A program made the position numbers and the translations under genes. The notes below the pieces were generated by a model, which was not told the DNA's origin, did not search any database, and saw only the letters and a list, made by a program, of their open reading frames with translations. A stretch of 64,000 nucleotides of DNA. Origin: Micromonospora trifolii. Lineage in GTDB: Bacteria; Actinomycetota; Actinomycetes; Mycobacteriales; Micromonosporaceae. Below, one piece after another: positions 54,728 to 63,950 of the stretch (the stretch's first letter is position 1; each line of letters starts with the position of its first letter). The stretch covers positions 62,001 to 126,000 of the forward strand of contig NZ_JAKKFD010000011.1 in NCBI RefSeq assembly GCF_022229005.1, in the 5' to 3' direction.

Positions 54728-56512
54728 GTGTTCGTCGTCGCGACCGCCGGGCACGTCGACCACGGTAAGTCGACACTGGTCCGGGCGTTGACCGGGATGG
54801 AACCCGACCGGTGGGCCGAGGAACGCCGCCGGGGAATGACAATCGACCTGGGTTTCGCGTGGACGACGCTGCCGTCCGGCGGCACCGTCGCCTTCGTCGA
54901 CGTACCCGGGCACGAGCGGTTCGTGCCGAACATGCTCGCCGGGGTCGGCCCGGTTCCGGCGGCGCTGATCGTGGTGGCCGCCGACGAGGGCTGGATGCCG
55001 CAGTCCGCCGAGCACCTGGCCGCGCTCGACGCGCTCGGTGTCGCGTACGGCCTGCTGGCGGTGACCCGCGCGGACCTGGCCGATCCGGGGCCGGCGACGG
55101 CCCGTGCCCGCGCGGAGATCGCCGCGACCAGCCTCGGCGCGGTGCCGGCGGTGGCGGTCAGTGGCCTGACCGGCGCCGGCCTGCCCCAGTTGCGGGCGGC
55201 CCTGGACCGGCTCGCCGCCCAACTGCCCGCGCCGGTGCTGGACGACCCGGTCCGGCTGTGGGTGGACCGCAGCTTCACGGTGCGGGGCAGTGGCACCGTC
55301 GTCACCGGCACTCTCGGGGCCGGGCGGCTGCGGGTGGGCGACGAACTGGAGCTGGCCGGCGCCGACGAACCGGTTCGGGTCCGTGGCCTGCACTCCCTGG
55401 GCGAGGCCCGCCCGGAGGCGGCGGCGGTCGCCCGGGTGGCGGTCAACCTGCGCGGTACGCCCCGCGACCGGCTCGGCCGGGGCGACGCGTTGCTCACCCC
55501 GGGCCGGTTTCACCACACCGACCTGGTCGACGTCCGGCTCGCCGGCGACCCGGCCGGCGACCTGCCGGCCACCCTCACCCTGCACGTCGGGTCGGCGGCG
55601 GTGCCGGTACGGGTGCGCCCGCTCGGCCCGGACACCGTCCGGCTGCGGCTGGCCCGCCCGCTGCCGTTGCTGGTGGGCGACCGGGCGCTGCTGCGGGACC
55701 CGGGCCGTCACCACGTCAGCGGCGGGGTGCGGGTGTTGGACGTGGCACCCCCACCGCTGGGCCGACGGGGTGCGGCCGCCGCCCGCGCCCAGGTCCTCAC
55801 CGAGTTGGACGGACGACCGGACCTGGCGGGGGAGCTGCGCCGTCGCCGGCTCATCCGGGCCGGCGCGTTGATCCGGATGGGTGTGCCGGTGCACGCCGAG
55901 CCGGTGCAGGACGGGCCGGCATACGCCGAGCCGGTGGCCGGTGACTGGCTGGCCGACCCCGCGCACTGGCGGTCGCTCGGTGAGCGGCTGACCGAGGAGG
56001 TCGCCCGGCACGCGCGGGAGCACCCGTTGGAACCCGGCATGCCGGTGGACGCGCTGCGTCAGCGCCTCGCCCTGCCCGACCGGGTGCTGGTCGAGGCGCT
56101 GGTCCGGCCGCCGCTGCGCATCCACGCCGGTCGGGTCGGGGCGGCGAGCGCCAACGCGCTGCCCGAACCGGTGGCCCGGGCCGTGCAACGGGTCCGCGCC
56201 GAGTACGGCGACCGGCCGTTCCGGGCCCCCGAGGCGGACCGCCTCGTCGACCTCGGCCTGGGTCCCCGGGAGATCGGCGCCGCGGTGCGGGCCGGCGCGC
56301 TGCTGCGGCTGGCCGACAACGTGGTGTTGCTGCCCGACGCGCTCGACGACGCGGTCCGCGTGTTGGCCGGGCTGCCGCAGCCGTTCACCCTCTCCGCCGC
56401 CCGGCAGGCGTTGGACACCACCCGCCGGGTGGCGGTGCCCCTGCTGGAGCTGCTGGACCGTCGGGGCGCGACCCGTCGGCTGCCCGACGACGCCCGCATC
56501 GTCGTCACCTGA
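54728..56512 (+). CDS. selB: selenocysteine-specific elongation factor SelB
   Basis: The 594-residue GTPase delivers Sec-tRNA(Sec) to UGA codons next to a SECIS. G1 is GHVDHGKST and G3 is DVPGHERF; TRADL stands for NKxD. EF-Tu-like domains II and III follow, then a C-terminal run of winged helices (about residues 370-594) that bind the SECIS. The GTG at 54728 is two bases after selA. Confidence 0.95.
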   Translation: MFVVATAGHVDHGKSTLVRALTGMEPDRWAEERRRGMTIDLGFAWTTLPSGGTVAFVDVPGHERFVPNMLAGVGPVPAALIVVAADEGWMPQSAEHLAALDALGVAYGLLAVTRADLADPGPATARARAEIAATSLGAVPAVAVSGLTGAGLPQLRAALDRLAAQLPAPVLDDPVRLWVDRSFTVRGSGTVVTGTLGAGRLRVGDELELAGADEPVRVRGLHSLGEARPEAAAVARVAVNLRGTPRDRLGRGDALLTPGRFHHTDLVDVRLAGDPAGDLPATLTLHVGSAAVPVRVRPLGPDTVRLRLARPLPLLVGDRALLRDPGRHHVSGGVRVLDVAPPPLGRRGAAAARAQVLTELDGRPDLAGELRRRRLIRAGALIRMGVPVHAEPVQDGPAYAEPVAGDWLADPAHWRSLGERLTEEVARHAREHPLEPGMPVDALRQRLALPDRVLVEALVRPPLRIHAGRVGAASANALPEPVARAVQRVRAEYGDRPFRAPEADRLVDLGLGPREIGAAVRAGALLRLADNVVLLPDALDDAVRVLAGLPQPFTLSAARQALDTTRRVAVPLLELLDRRGATRRLPDDARIVVT

Positions 56513-56564
56513 GCGCACGCCATCCGGGGCTGACAGGGTTGCGCTGAGGTGCGACCGTGGCGGG

Positions 56565-57305
56565 ATGCTCGAGGTGTCCCCGTCCCGGTCGCGTCGTGTC
56601 GGTGGCGGGTGGCGTGCCGTCGTCCCGGTGGTGCTGCGCTGGGGGCTGCCGGTGCTGTGGGTGCTGTGGGCGCCTCTGGCCTGGTGGGTCGAACCGCGTG
56701 AGTCGACGGAGGCCCAGCTCGACCGGGATCTCGCGGCCGGCCGGGTGGTGACCTTCCAACGGGCGCAGGGTTGGGCCGACGACGGCGCCTACTGGGGCAG
56801 TCGACCGGATCTGCGGTACGCGGCAGACGGCGCGATCCTGGCGTGGACGGTGCCGAACGGTCAGACCCGGTACGCCTTCGTCGGCCCGCCCGCCTCGGCC
56901 TCGTACCCGGGTGAGCCGGATCTGTCGACGAACGCCGGGCTGGACGCGCGGCTCGCTGCCGTGGCCGATCCGTGGCAGGCCGGCGGCGCCCTCGCGCAGC
57001 GGATCGCGGGCGTCGCCGGTCTGCTCGCCGGTGTGCTGACCGTGCTCTGGCTGGGCCGCTTGATCGGTGGTGCGCCGCCGTTGGTCGGCACCCGGTGGTT
57101 CTGGTTCTGGGTCGGGCTCCTGCCGTTCGGGGTGGGTGTGCTGGCCTGGACCTACCGGGAGCTGTGGAGACCGCCGCCGGTGCCGGTGCCCGGCCGGGGC
57201 TCGGGGTGGCGTGGGCTCGGTTGGTTGATCCTCGCCGCAGTCGGCATCAGCCTCCTGGTGTCCGTTGCCCGCATCGTGTTCGGGACGACTGTGGTGCCGG
57301 GCTGA
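56565..57305 (+). CDS. uncharacterised membrane protein
   Basis: The 246-residue protein has a first helix (VVLRWGLPVLWVLWAPLAW), a ~100-residue extracytoplasmic domain starting EPRESTEAQLDRDLAAG, two central helices and a final one near the C-terminus. No family is recognised. It follows the Sec operon by 52 bases on the same strand but need not belong to it. Confidence 0.65.
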   Translation: MLEVSPSRSRRVGGGWRAVVPVVLRWGLPVLWVLWAPLAWWVEPRESTEAQLDRDLAAGRVVTFQRAQGWADDGAYWGSRPDLRYAADGAILAWTVPNGQTRYAFVGPPASASYPGEPDLSTNAGLDARLAAVADPWQAGGALAQRIAGVAGLLAGVLTVLWLGRLIGGAPPLVGTRWFWFWVGLLPFGVGVLAWTYRELWRPPPVPVPGRGSGWRGLGWLILAAVGISLLVSVARIVFGTTVVPG

Positions 57306-57363
57306 GCCGGTGGTGCCCGGCCAACCGGCCCCGAGGTCGGCGACGGTCACCTACGGTGACGCC

Positions 57364-57561
57364 ATGGACCCTTCGGCGGTCTGGCGGGACCGGCAGCACC
57401 GGTGGCGGATCGAGGCGTACCGCGCGCCGGATCTGCGCTTCGCCATCTACGCCACGAACGGCCCCACCGAGTCGGTGCCGCTGTGGCTGTTCGGGATGTC
57501 GGCGCTGGCCCGGTGGCTGATGACCCACGCCATCTCGCTGGACGACCTGGAGGTCGACTGA
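57364..57561 (+). CDS. small hypothetical protein, leaderless
   Basis: 65 residues (MDPSAVWRDRQHRWRIEAYRAP start), soluble and no family recognised. TACGGT at 57352-57357 lies exactly six bases before the ATG. Confidence 0.65.
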   Translation: MDPSAVWRDRQHRWRIEAYRAPDLRFAIYATNGPTESVPLWLFGMSALARWLMTHAISLDDLEVD

Positions 57562-57641
57562 GCGGGGGCGCGGTCGCAAAGCGGGCCCGCGATGCCCCCC
57601 GCTGCGGTTGAGTGACCTCAGGCGGCGGACGGGGGTGCGCG

Positions 57642-58919
57642 ATGGGCGGTCAGCTCGGGCAGTTGGCGTTGGTGGCCGTGCTGGTGCTGGTCAACGCCGC
57701 GCTCTCCGGCAGCGAGATGGCGCTGGTGACCCTGCGGGAGGGGCAGTTGCGGCGGCTGGGTCGGCGCAGCAGTGCCGGTGACCGGTTGGTGCAGCTGTCC
57801 CGTGACCCGAACCGCTACCTGGCCACGATCCAGCTCGGCATCACCCTGGCGGGGTTCCTGGCCTCGGCGGCGGCCGCGGTGTCGTTGGCCTCTCCGTTGG
57901 TCGGGCCGTTGGGTTTCCTCGGCGGGGCGGCGCGTCCCGCTGCGGTGCTGCTGGTGACCGTGCTGTTGACGTTCGTCACGCTGGTGTTCGGGGAGTTGGC
58001 CCCGAAGCGGCTGGCCATGCAGCGGGCCGAGCGTTGGGCGCTGCTGAGCGCCGGCCCGTTGGATCTGCTGGCCCGGGTGTCGAGACCGGCGGTGTGGCTG
58101 CTCAGCCGGGCCACCGACGGGGTCGTGCGGCTCGCCGGTGGTGATCCGCGGGCCAACCGGGAGGAGATGACCGAGGAGGAGCTGCGGGAGATGCTGGCGA
58201 GCCAGCGCGGCCTGTCGGCTCAGCAGCGGGAGATCCTGACCGGCGCGTTCGACATCGCCGGCCGGACGCTGCGGGAGATCCTGGTGGCCCGGCGGGAGGT
58301 GACGACGCTGCCGGCCGGTCTGGCCGCCGACGAGGGGGTCCGACAGCTCGCCGCCGCCGGGCGGTCCCGCGCTCCCGTCACCGGCCCCGGCGGCCTGGAC
58401 GAGGTGCTCGGGGTGGTGCACATCCGTGACCTTGTGCGGGCCGGCACCGCGCCGGTGGGTGAGCGGGTCCGGGCGCCGCTGCTGCTGCCGGTGACCCTGC
58501 CGGTCGCCGACGCGATGCGTCAGCTGCGCCAGGAGCATCAGCAACTGGCGCTGGTGGTCGACGAGCACGGGGGCATCGACGGCATGGTCACCATGGAGGA
58601 TCTGCTGGCCGAGGTGGTCGGCGAGTTGTACGACGAGACCGACCGCGACGTGCGCGGGGTCGTCCGGGAATCGGACGGGTCGCTGCTGGTGCCCGGTGAC
58701 TTCCCGCTGCACGACCTGCCCGACCTGGGAGTGCGGCTGAGCTTCCCGCTGTCCCGGGACTACACGACGGTGGCTGGTCTGGTGCTGGCCCGACTGCGGC
58801 ACCTGCCGGACTCCCCGGGTGAGACGGTGCGGCTGCCCGGGCTGACACTGGAGGTGGTGGAGGTCGCCGACCGGGCGGTGCGCCGGGTGCGGCTGTGCGG
58901 GTTCGTCACCGAGCGCTGA
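57642..58919 (+). CDS. CNNM/hemolysin-C family membrane protein with CBS domains
   Basis: The 425-residue protein has a DUF21 (CNNM) membrane domain of three to four helices (QLALVAVLVLVNAALSGSEMALV, FLASAAAAVSLASPLVG, VFGELAPKRLAM), two CBS domains (VHIRDLVRAG, then EHQQLALVVDEHGGIDGMVTMEDLL) and a C-terminal CorC/HlyC domain. Relatives handle Mg2+ or other divalent ions; earlier 'hemolysin' labels are historical. Confidence 0.88.
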   Translation: MGGQLGQLALVAVLVLVNAALSGSEMALVTLREGQLRRLGRRSSAGDRLVQLSRDPNRYLATIQLGITLAGFLASAAAAVSLASPLVGPLGFLGGAARPAAVLLVTVLLTFVTLVFGELAPKRLAMQRAERWALLSAGPLDLLARVSRPAVWLLSRATDGVVRLAGGDPRANREEMTEEELREMLASQRGLSAQQREILTGAFDIAGRTLREILVARREVTTLPAGLAADEGVRQLAAAGRSRAPVTGPGGLDEVLGVVHIRDLVRAGTAPVGERVRAPLLLPVTLPVADAMRQLRQEHQQLALVVDEHGGIDGMVTMEDLLAEVVGELYDETDRDVRGVVRESDGSLLVPGDFPLHDLPDLGVRLSFPLSRDYTTVAGLVLARLRHLPDSPGETVRLPGLTLEVVEVADRAVRRVRLCGFVTER

Positions 58920-58983
58920 CCGTTCACCCAGAAGGTTGACAAAAGGTCCAAATCGTCACAGCGGGGAAAGTGGCCCGCCTACC

Positions 58984-59178
58984 GTGCCAGACGTGAAGGA
59001 CCGAGGGTTGCGTACGTTCGTCACGGTGCTGGCCGGCCTCGCGGTGATCTACTTCGGCAGCGCCGGCCGCAGCCCCGAGGAGGGCCGTGGCATCTCCGGC
59101 GGGGTGGTGGTCCTGGCGTTGCTCGCCGCGCTGCTGGTGTGGCACCTGACCCGCCCCGGGGACAAGACGGTCAAGTGA
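58984..59178 (+). CDS. small two-helix membrane protein
   Basis: 64 residues from the GTG at 58984, with helices FVTVLAGLAVIYFG and GGVVVLALLAALLVWHL around a short charged loop. GGGGAAAG lies upstream and TTGACA at 58936. Family unknown. Confidence 0.55.
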   Translation: MPDVKDRGLRTFVTVLAGLAVIYFGSAGRSPEEGRGISGGVVVLALLAALLVWHLTRPGDKTVK

Positions 59179-59183
59179 GCGCC

Positions 59184-59834
59184 TCAGCGGGCGGCGACGC
59201 GGGTGACCTCACCGGCGGACTCCTCACCCAGCGCCACCCGCACCAGCGCTGACGCGAGCCGGCCGAAGTCCGGTTCGTCGACGAGACCGGCGAGCCGGTC
59301 CGGGGACCCCGGCAGGCCCAACCGCTTCGCCCCGGCCAGGGCCCGACGGTCGGCGTACGGGCGCACGTCCGACCAGACCGTCTGCGCCTCACGCAGGTAG
59401 ATGTCCGCGCCGGTGGGGCCTATGCCGGGGAACTCGGTGAGCCGCCGCCGCAGCCCGGCCGGGTCGCCCTGGGCCTCCCGGTGCAGGCGTCGCAGGTCAC
59501 CGTGCCAGCGGTCCAGGCACAGCCGGGCGCCGGTGCCGAGCATGGTGGCGGTCCGCTCGTCGTAGCGGCGGTAGTGGCCCCGGCCCAGCGCGTCGACGCG
59601 CTCCTGCCAGCTGGCCGCCTCCATGGCCTGTGGGGTGCGGTAGCCGGCGGCGAACAGCTCCCGCGCGGCGTCCACCGCCACACACGCGCGGATCCGGGTG
59701 CTCAGCAGCGTGGTCAGCACCAGCAGCTGATACAGCGGCCCCGGCCGGTCGGAGAGCCGGATGCCGGCCTCCTCCGCGTACGTGCGGCCACGCCGGTCGA
59801 GCAGCACCCGCACCACACTTCGGTCATTGCCCAC
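59184..59834 (-). CDS. endonuclease III-like HhH protein
   Basis: The 216-residue protein has the HhH-GPD layout (LLVLTTLLSTRIRACVAVDAA, then FPGIGPTGADIYLREAQTVW and YADRRAL). The Asp expected at the active site is present (ADRR), but the Lys that opens the HhH of bifunctional Nth is replaced by Thr (GIGPTG), and the C-terminal [4Fe-4S] Cys are missing. It may be a monofunctional glycosylase or a degenerate homologue. Confidence 0.8.
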   Translation of the reverse strand: MGNDRSVVRVLLDRRGRTYAEEAGIRLSDRPGPLYQLLVLTTLLSTRIRACVAVDAARELFAAGYRTPQAMEAASWQERVDALGRGHYRRYDERTATMLGTGARLCLDRWHGDLRRLHREAQGDPAGLRRRLTEFPGIGPTGADIYLREAQTVWSDVRPYADRRALAGAKRLGLPGSPDRLAGLVDEPDFGRLASALVRVALGEESAGEVTRVAAR

Positions 59835-59967
59835 CCCGTCCGGTTACCCACTTGAGACACCGCTAGCCGTCGCACCGCCGACCGTCGCCGGAATGCCACC
59901 GGGGCGGGCGGGTATGCCAAGCGTGGAGGCGGTCGATGCCGCCCCCGTACCCGGAAGGGAGACACCG

Positions 59968-60171
59968 GTGGTCAATCCGCAGCAGGAAGAGTTCCGGCGC
60001 AACGCCAAGGGCGCCACCAGTCAGGACAGCAAGGGGCCCCAGCCGACCGGGCACCCGCTCAACAGTGGATCGTCGCGCGGGGACGCCGGTCGACCGGTGC
60101 CCAAGGGGCAGGTGTCGCCGTACGGCCCGGCCGGTGAGCCGGTGGCCGAGGACGACAGCGACACCCGCTGA
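59968..60171 (+). CDS. small disordered hypothetical protein
   Basis: 67 polar residues from a GTG (VNPQQEEFRRNAKG start), with GGAAGGGA eight bases upstream. No helix or family is visible. Confidence 0.6.
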   Translation: MVNPQQEEFRRNAKGATSQDSKGPQPTGHPLNSGSSRGDAGRPVPKGQVSPYGPAGEPVAEDDSDTR

Positions 60172-60179
60172 CCGGTGAG

Positions 60180-60656
60180 CTAACGACCGCGGGCTGGCGG
60201 CCGCCGCAACCTGTTCCAGGTGGCGGCGGCCGCCAGTCCGTACGCGAGGTGCGGGATGATGTCGGAGATCCAGTCGGAGCGCCGCCACGTACGCGGGTCG
60301 CTGATCCCCAGCACGGTGATCGACCCGTCGGTCATGGTCATCACGCCCGCGCCGAGCAGGCCGGTGGCGACCGGCAACGGCTGACGTCGACCACCGGCGT
60401 AGAGCGCGAACCCGACGCCCGCGGCGACGCCGAGCCCGTAACCGATGAGCGGCCCGAGGCCCGAGCGGCGGTTGGCCGCCCGGGCCCCGTTCCCCAGGTC
60501 CACGTGCGCGATCCCGGCCAGCCGGTCGACGGTCTCCTGGGGGACGTCGCTCTCCGGCCGTCCCCGTAGCGCCATGTCGAGGTAGCTGACCACGTTCAGG
60601 GCGGTGCTGCCGACGGCGCCCGCGATCGCGCCGTCGGCAACGTCGACACTTCTCAC
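60180..60656 (-). CDS. uncharacterised membrane protein
   Basis: 158 residues with about three hydrophobic segments (GAIAGAVGSTALNVVSYL, LIGYGLGVAAGVGFALYAGG, ATGLLGAGVMTMTDGSITVLG) and a C-terminal helix in the DUF1440-like style. It overlaps the upstream small gene by four bases, so the two are coupled. Confidence 0.6.
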   Translation of the reverse strand: MRSVDVADGAIAGAVGSTALNVVSYLDMALRGRPESDVPQETVDRLAGIAHVDLGNGARAANRRSGLGPLIGYGLGVAAGVGFALYAGGRRQPLPVATGLLGAGVMTMTDGSITVLGISDPRTWRRSDWISDIIPHLAYGLAAAATWNRLRRPPARGR

Positions 60657-60865
60657 TTCGGGTCGCCCGGTTCGCGCTCGCTCTTCGGGCCGTACGTCCG
60701 CTCACCGCGCACCACGCCCCGTTGACCGCGATCCTCCTGGAGGATCCGGTTCGCGACCTGGTTGGCCTTGCCGTCGGGTACTCGGCGCCCGGAGTCGTCG
60801 ATCGCGTTGCGCAACCGCGCCCGCTGCTTGTCGTACGCGTTACTGCCCGGCCGTGGTCCTGGCAT
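60653..60865 (-). CDS. small basic hypothetical protein
   Basis: 70 residues (MPGPRPGSNAYDKQRARLRNAID start) rich in Arg/Asp, with an AAGGAGGC site before the ATG. It overlaps the downstream membrane gene. Confidence 0.65.
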   Translation of the reverse strand: MPGPRPGSNAYDKQRARLRNAIDDSGRRVPDGKANQVANRILQEDRGQRGVVRGERTYGPKSEREPGDPK

Positions 60866-60965
60866 CTGTGCCTCCTTCGTCGGTCTGGGCACCTGGTGCT
60901 GCCCACCGTCCGCTGGGCGTACCGCGGCCGTCTACCCGTCTGGCGGCGGGCCAACCCCGGGGGCG

Positions 60966-61847
60966 CTACTGGGGAGCACGGACCACGACGACCGGGCACT
61001 GCGCGTGGTGCAGCATCGACTGACTCACCGACCCCAGCAGCAACCCGGTCACCTCGCCGCGCCCGCGCCCGCCGACGACCGCCAGTTGGGCGGAGCGGGA
61101 CGCCTCGGCGAGCACGCTGCCGGGTCGGCCGTGCACCACCTGGCAGGTCAACCGCAGACCCCGGTGGTCCTCGGTGAGCCCGGTCAGCCACCCGGCGAGC
61201 ATCCGCTCCTGCTCGCCGCGCAGCTTCGCCTCGTCGTACACCAGGGGTTGCATGTCGCCGGGGCCGCTGCTGCCGGGGTGTCGGTAGGCGTGCAGCGCCA
61301 CCAGCGGCACGCCGAGCGACACGGCGGTCTCGGCGGCGAAGTCCGCCGCCCGCCGGGAGGCGTCCGAGCCGTCCACGGCGACCAGCACCGGCTCGTCGGG
61401 TCGTTGCGTGCCGCGCGCGACCAGCACCGGGCAGTCGGCGTACGCGGCGACCTGCACCGCGACCGAGCCGACCAGCAGCGCGGAGAACCCACCCAGCCCG
61501 CGGTCGCCGAGCACGATGAGCGCGGCGGTGGGGGACTCGCCCACCAGCACCGCGGCGGCCTCACCGTCGATGATCTCGCCGGAGATCGACAAGCCGGGCA
61601 CTGTCGCCTCCGCCTCGCGCACGGCGGCCTCGACGAGTTCCTCGGCGCGGTGGCGCAGCCCACCGCCGGGCGGCGCGTCCGGGGCGGGGGAGACCGGTAC
61701 GTGCAGCAGCGGCCAGATGAAGCCGTGCACGACCCGCAGGGGTCGGTGCCGGCGCGCCGCCTCGGTCGCGGCGAGACGCACGGCGCGCAGCGCCGACTCC
61801 GAGCCGTCGACGCCGACCACCACCGCCGCGTTGTTCGCCGAGTTCAC
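60966..61847 (-). CDS. tandem-domain universal stress protein
   Basis: The 293-residue protein has two Usp domains. Each starts VVVGVDGSESA or VLVAVDGSDAS and ends with the ATP-binding G-x2-G-x9-G(S) (GDRGLGGFSALLVGS and GGRGRGEVTGLLLGS). Tandem USPs respond to hypoxia or dormancy in related actinobacteria. A GGAGGTGGG site precedes the GTG. Confidence 0.92.
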   Translation of the reverse strand: MNSANNAAVVVGVDGSESALRAVRLAATEAARRHRPLRVVHGFIWPLLHVPVSPAPDAPPGGGLRHRAEELVEAAVREAEATVPGLSISGEIIDGEAAAVLVGESPTAALIVLGDRGLGGFSALLVGSVAVQVAAYADCPVLVARGTQRPDEPVLVAVDGSDASRRAADFAAETAVSLGVPLVALHAYRHPGSSGPGDMQPLVYDEAKLRGEQERMLAGWLTGLTEDHRGLRLTCQVVHGRPGSVLAEASRSAQLAVVGGRGRGEVTGLLLGSVSQSMLHHAQCPVVVVRAPQ

Positions 61848-61869
61848 CGCCCACCTCCGCTCGCGGCCA

Positions 61870-61904
61870 GTATCGCGGGCGCGGACGCCCTCGCGCCGCG
61901 ATAC
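61870..61904. promoter_or_regulatory. 9-bp inverted repeat in a divergent promoter
   Basis: GTATCGCGG (61870-61878) and its perfect reverse complement (61896-61904) lie between the divergent USP and methyltransferase genes. This may be a shared operator. Confidence 0.45.
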
Positions 61905-61959
61905 CGCTGAGCACGTCGGTGTCGGTACGCTGGCGACGACCGGGGAGGGAGCGCCGCCG

Positions 61960-62706
61960 ATGGGTGAACCGGACCAGCCGAGCACCGCTCGCATGATCGA
62001 TTTCTGGCTCGGCGGGCAGCACCACTTTCCCGTGGACGTGGCCGCCGCCACCGCGTTCGAGCAGGCGTACGGGCCGTGCGCGCCGGTGTTCCGGGAGCTG
62101 CGGGCGTTCCTGGGCCGGGCGGTGCGGGCGATGGCCGCCCAGGGCGTGGACGGGTTCCTGGTGTTCGGCGCCGGAGTGCCAACGATGGGCAACGTGCACG
62201 AGGTCGCCACCGACGCGACAGTGCTCTACACCGACGTCGACCCGGTCACCATCCGACTGGGACAGAGCATCCTCGCCGGCAGTGACCGGGCCGGCTACGG
62301 CTTCGGCGACGCGACCGACATCGGCACCGTCGACCCGGCGCAGCTGCACCGTTTCGTGCCGGGCTGGGGTCGGCGGCCGGTCGGGGTGGTCTTCCTCGGT
62401 CTGGCCGCGTTCCTCGACGACGCCACGCTGACCCGCACCCTCGACGAGCTGTACGCTGCCGCGGCGCCGGGCAGCCTGCTCGCCGTGGACTTCGACACCG
62501 AGGAACTGGCCGGCCACCCGCAGGCGCTGGCCATGATGGGACCGCAGTTCCGGATGCGTCCACCGGCGGCGTTCGCGCCCCTGCTCGGTCGGTGGGCGCC
62601 GACGGCGGACGGGATCGTCCCGGTGGCCGAGTGGCGGCCGGAAGGCGCGCCGGCACGGGTGCCCGACGCGTTCCACGGTGTGCTCGCGACCCGCGCGGAA
62701 GACTGA
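61960..62706 (+). CDS. SAM-dependent methyltransferase, DUF574/Methyltransf_19 family
   Basis: 248 residues with the family's N-terminal ARMIDFWLGGQHHFPVD and Rossmann strands FLVFGAGVPTMGNVHEVA and VLYTDVDP. The family is actinobacteria-specific with unknown substrates. GGGGAGGGA precedes the ATG and TACGCT at 61925-61930 is a likely -10. Confidence 0.87.
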   Translation: MGEPDQPSTARMIDFWLGGQHHFPVDVAAATAFEQAYGPCAPVFRELRAFLGRAVRAMAAQGVDGFLVFGAGVPTMGNVHEVATDATVLYTDVDPVTIRLGQSILAGSDRAGYGFGDATDIGTVDPAQLHRFVPGWGRRPVGVVFLGLAAFLDDATLTRTLDELYAAAAPGSLLAVDFDTEELAGHPQALAMMGPQFRMRPPAAFAPLLGRWAPTADGIVPVAEWRPEGAPARVPDAFHGVLATRAED

Positions 62707-62736
62707 CCGCGCCGATCGTCGGTCCGGGAGCGTCCG

Positions 62737-62760
62737 TATGATGCTTGCCCTATAGCAAGC
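62737..62760 (+). promoter_or_regulatory. -10 box with overlapping inverted repeat
   Basis: TATGAT (62737-62742) is followed by GCTTGC-CCTATA-GCAAGC (62743-62760), placing a dyad at the transcription start of the phosphatase gene. Confidence 0.5.
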
Positions 62761-62777
62761 TTCTGGGGAGGACGACG

Positions 62778-63950
62778 ATGGTGGACGCGCCGGACGTGGT
62801 GTCGCGCGCGTTGCGCGAGGCCCCGCCCGACCAGTTGGCGGAGGCGGCGGACCGGGCGATCCGGTCGTCGATGGGCGCGCTGCGCACCGACGTCTTCGTC
62901 GCCGACTACCGGATCAGCGGCCTCTGGCCGGTGCTGGACCCGGACCTGCCGGCGGGCGGGTTCCTGGCCTGCCACACCATGGCGCAGCGTTGCTTCAGCA
63001 GCCAGCAGCCGGTACGCGACGGTGAGGGCCCCTGCCGGCTCTACCTGCCGTTGACGGTGTGGGGGGAGCGGCTGGGCGTGCTGCTGATCGAGCTTCCGTC
63101 AGTGCCGAACGCGGCGGTCACCGGTCGGGCGACGGACATCGCCGGCACCCTGGCGGTGGCGATGCGCGCGGCGGACCGGGAGACCGACCGTTACCGACGG
63201 GCCCGCCGTCGGGAGCGACTGACGATGGCCGCTGAGATGCAGTGGGACCTGCTGCCCGGTCGCGGGGTGTCCCACCACGCGTTCGATCTGGCCGGTCAGC
63301 TCGAACCGGCGTACACGGTGGGCGGTGACCACTTCGACTGGTCGTTGGACGGCGACCGTCTCACCGTGACGGTGCTCAACGGCGAGGGCAGTGGGTTGGC
63401 GGCGTCCCTGTTGACCGCCGTCACCGTCAACGCGATGCGCAACGCCCGGCGCTCCGGTGGCGGCCTCGTGGAACAGGCCGAGCTGGCGTCGGACACGGTC
63501 TTCTACCAACACCGGGGCGCCCGGTACGTGGCCACCCTGCTGCTGGAGCTGGACACTCGCCTCGGCCGGGTGCGGGCGGTCGACGCGGGCTCCCCCCATC
63601 TGTTGCGGATGCGCGGGTCCACTGTCGAGCCGATGAAACTGGACCAGCAGCTGCCGCTGGGCATGTTCGCCGAGACCCGCTACGAGCTTCAGGAGATGCA
63701 ACTCGCTCCCGGTGACCGGCTCTTCGTGGTCAGCGACGGGGTGTGGGCCGCCGAGCCGCCAGGTCAGGAGCCGTACGGGCAGCGGGTGATGGCTCGTTCC
63801 CTGCGCGCCACGCGGCTGCAGCCACCGGCCGAGGCGGTTGGTACGGTGATGCGCGAACTGCACGCCTATCACGCGGATTCCGATCTGCGCGACGACGCCG
63901 TCGTGGTCTGTCTGGACTGGCACGGTCCGCGCGAACGGGGCACGGGGTGA
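62778..63950 (+). CDS. PP2C/SpoIIE-family serine phosphatase with GAF-like sensor
   Basis: The 390-residue cytoplasmic protein has a degenerate GAF-like domain (about 15-140), a linker helix (RETDRYRRARRRERLTMAAEMQWDLLP) and a SpoIIE-type phosphatase domain. The GGDHFDW metal site, FVVSDGVW and LRDDAVVVCLDW are visible. RsbU/RsbX-type enzymes dephosphorylate anti-anti-sigma factors; no such partner is in the window. GGGGAGGACG precedes the ATG. Confidence 0.9.
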   Translation: MVDAPDVVSRALREAPPDQLAEAADRAIRSSMGALRTDVFVADYRISGLWPVLDPDLPAGGFLACHTMAQRCFSSQQPVRDGEGPCRLYLPLTVWGERLGVLLIELPSVPNAAVTGRATDIAGTLAVAMRAADRETDRYRRARRRERLTMAAEMQWDLLPGRGVSHHAFDLAGQLEPAYTVGGDHFDWSLDGDRLTVTVLNGEGSGLAASLLTAVTVNAMRNARRSGGGLVEQAELASDTVFYQHRGARYVATLLLELDTRLGRVRAVDAGSPHLLRMRGSTVEPMKLDQQLPLGMFAETRYELQEMQLAPGDRLFVVSDGVWAAEPPGQEPYGQRVMARSLRATRLQPPAEAVGTVMRELHAYHADSDLRDDAVVVCLDWHGPRERGTG

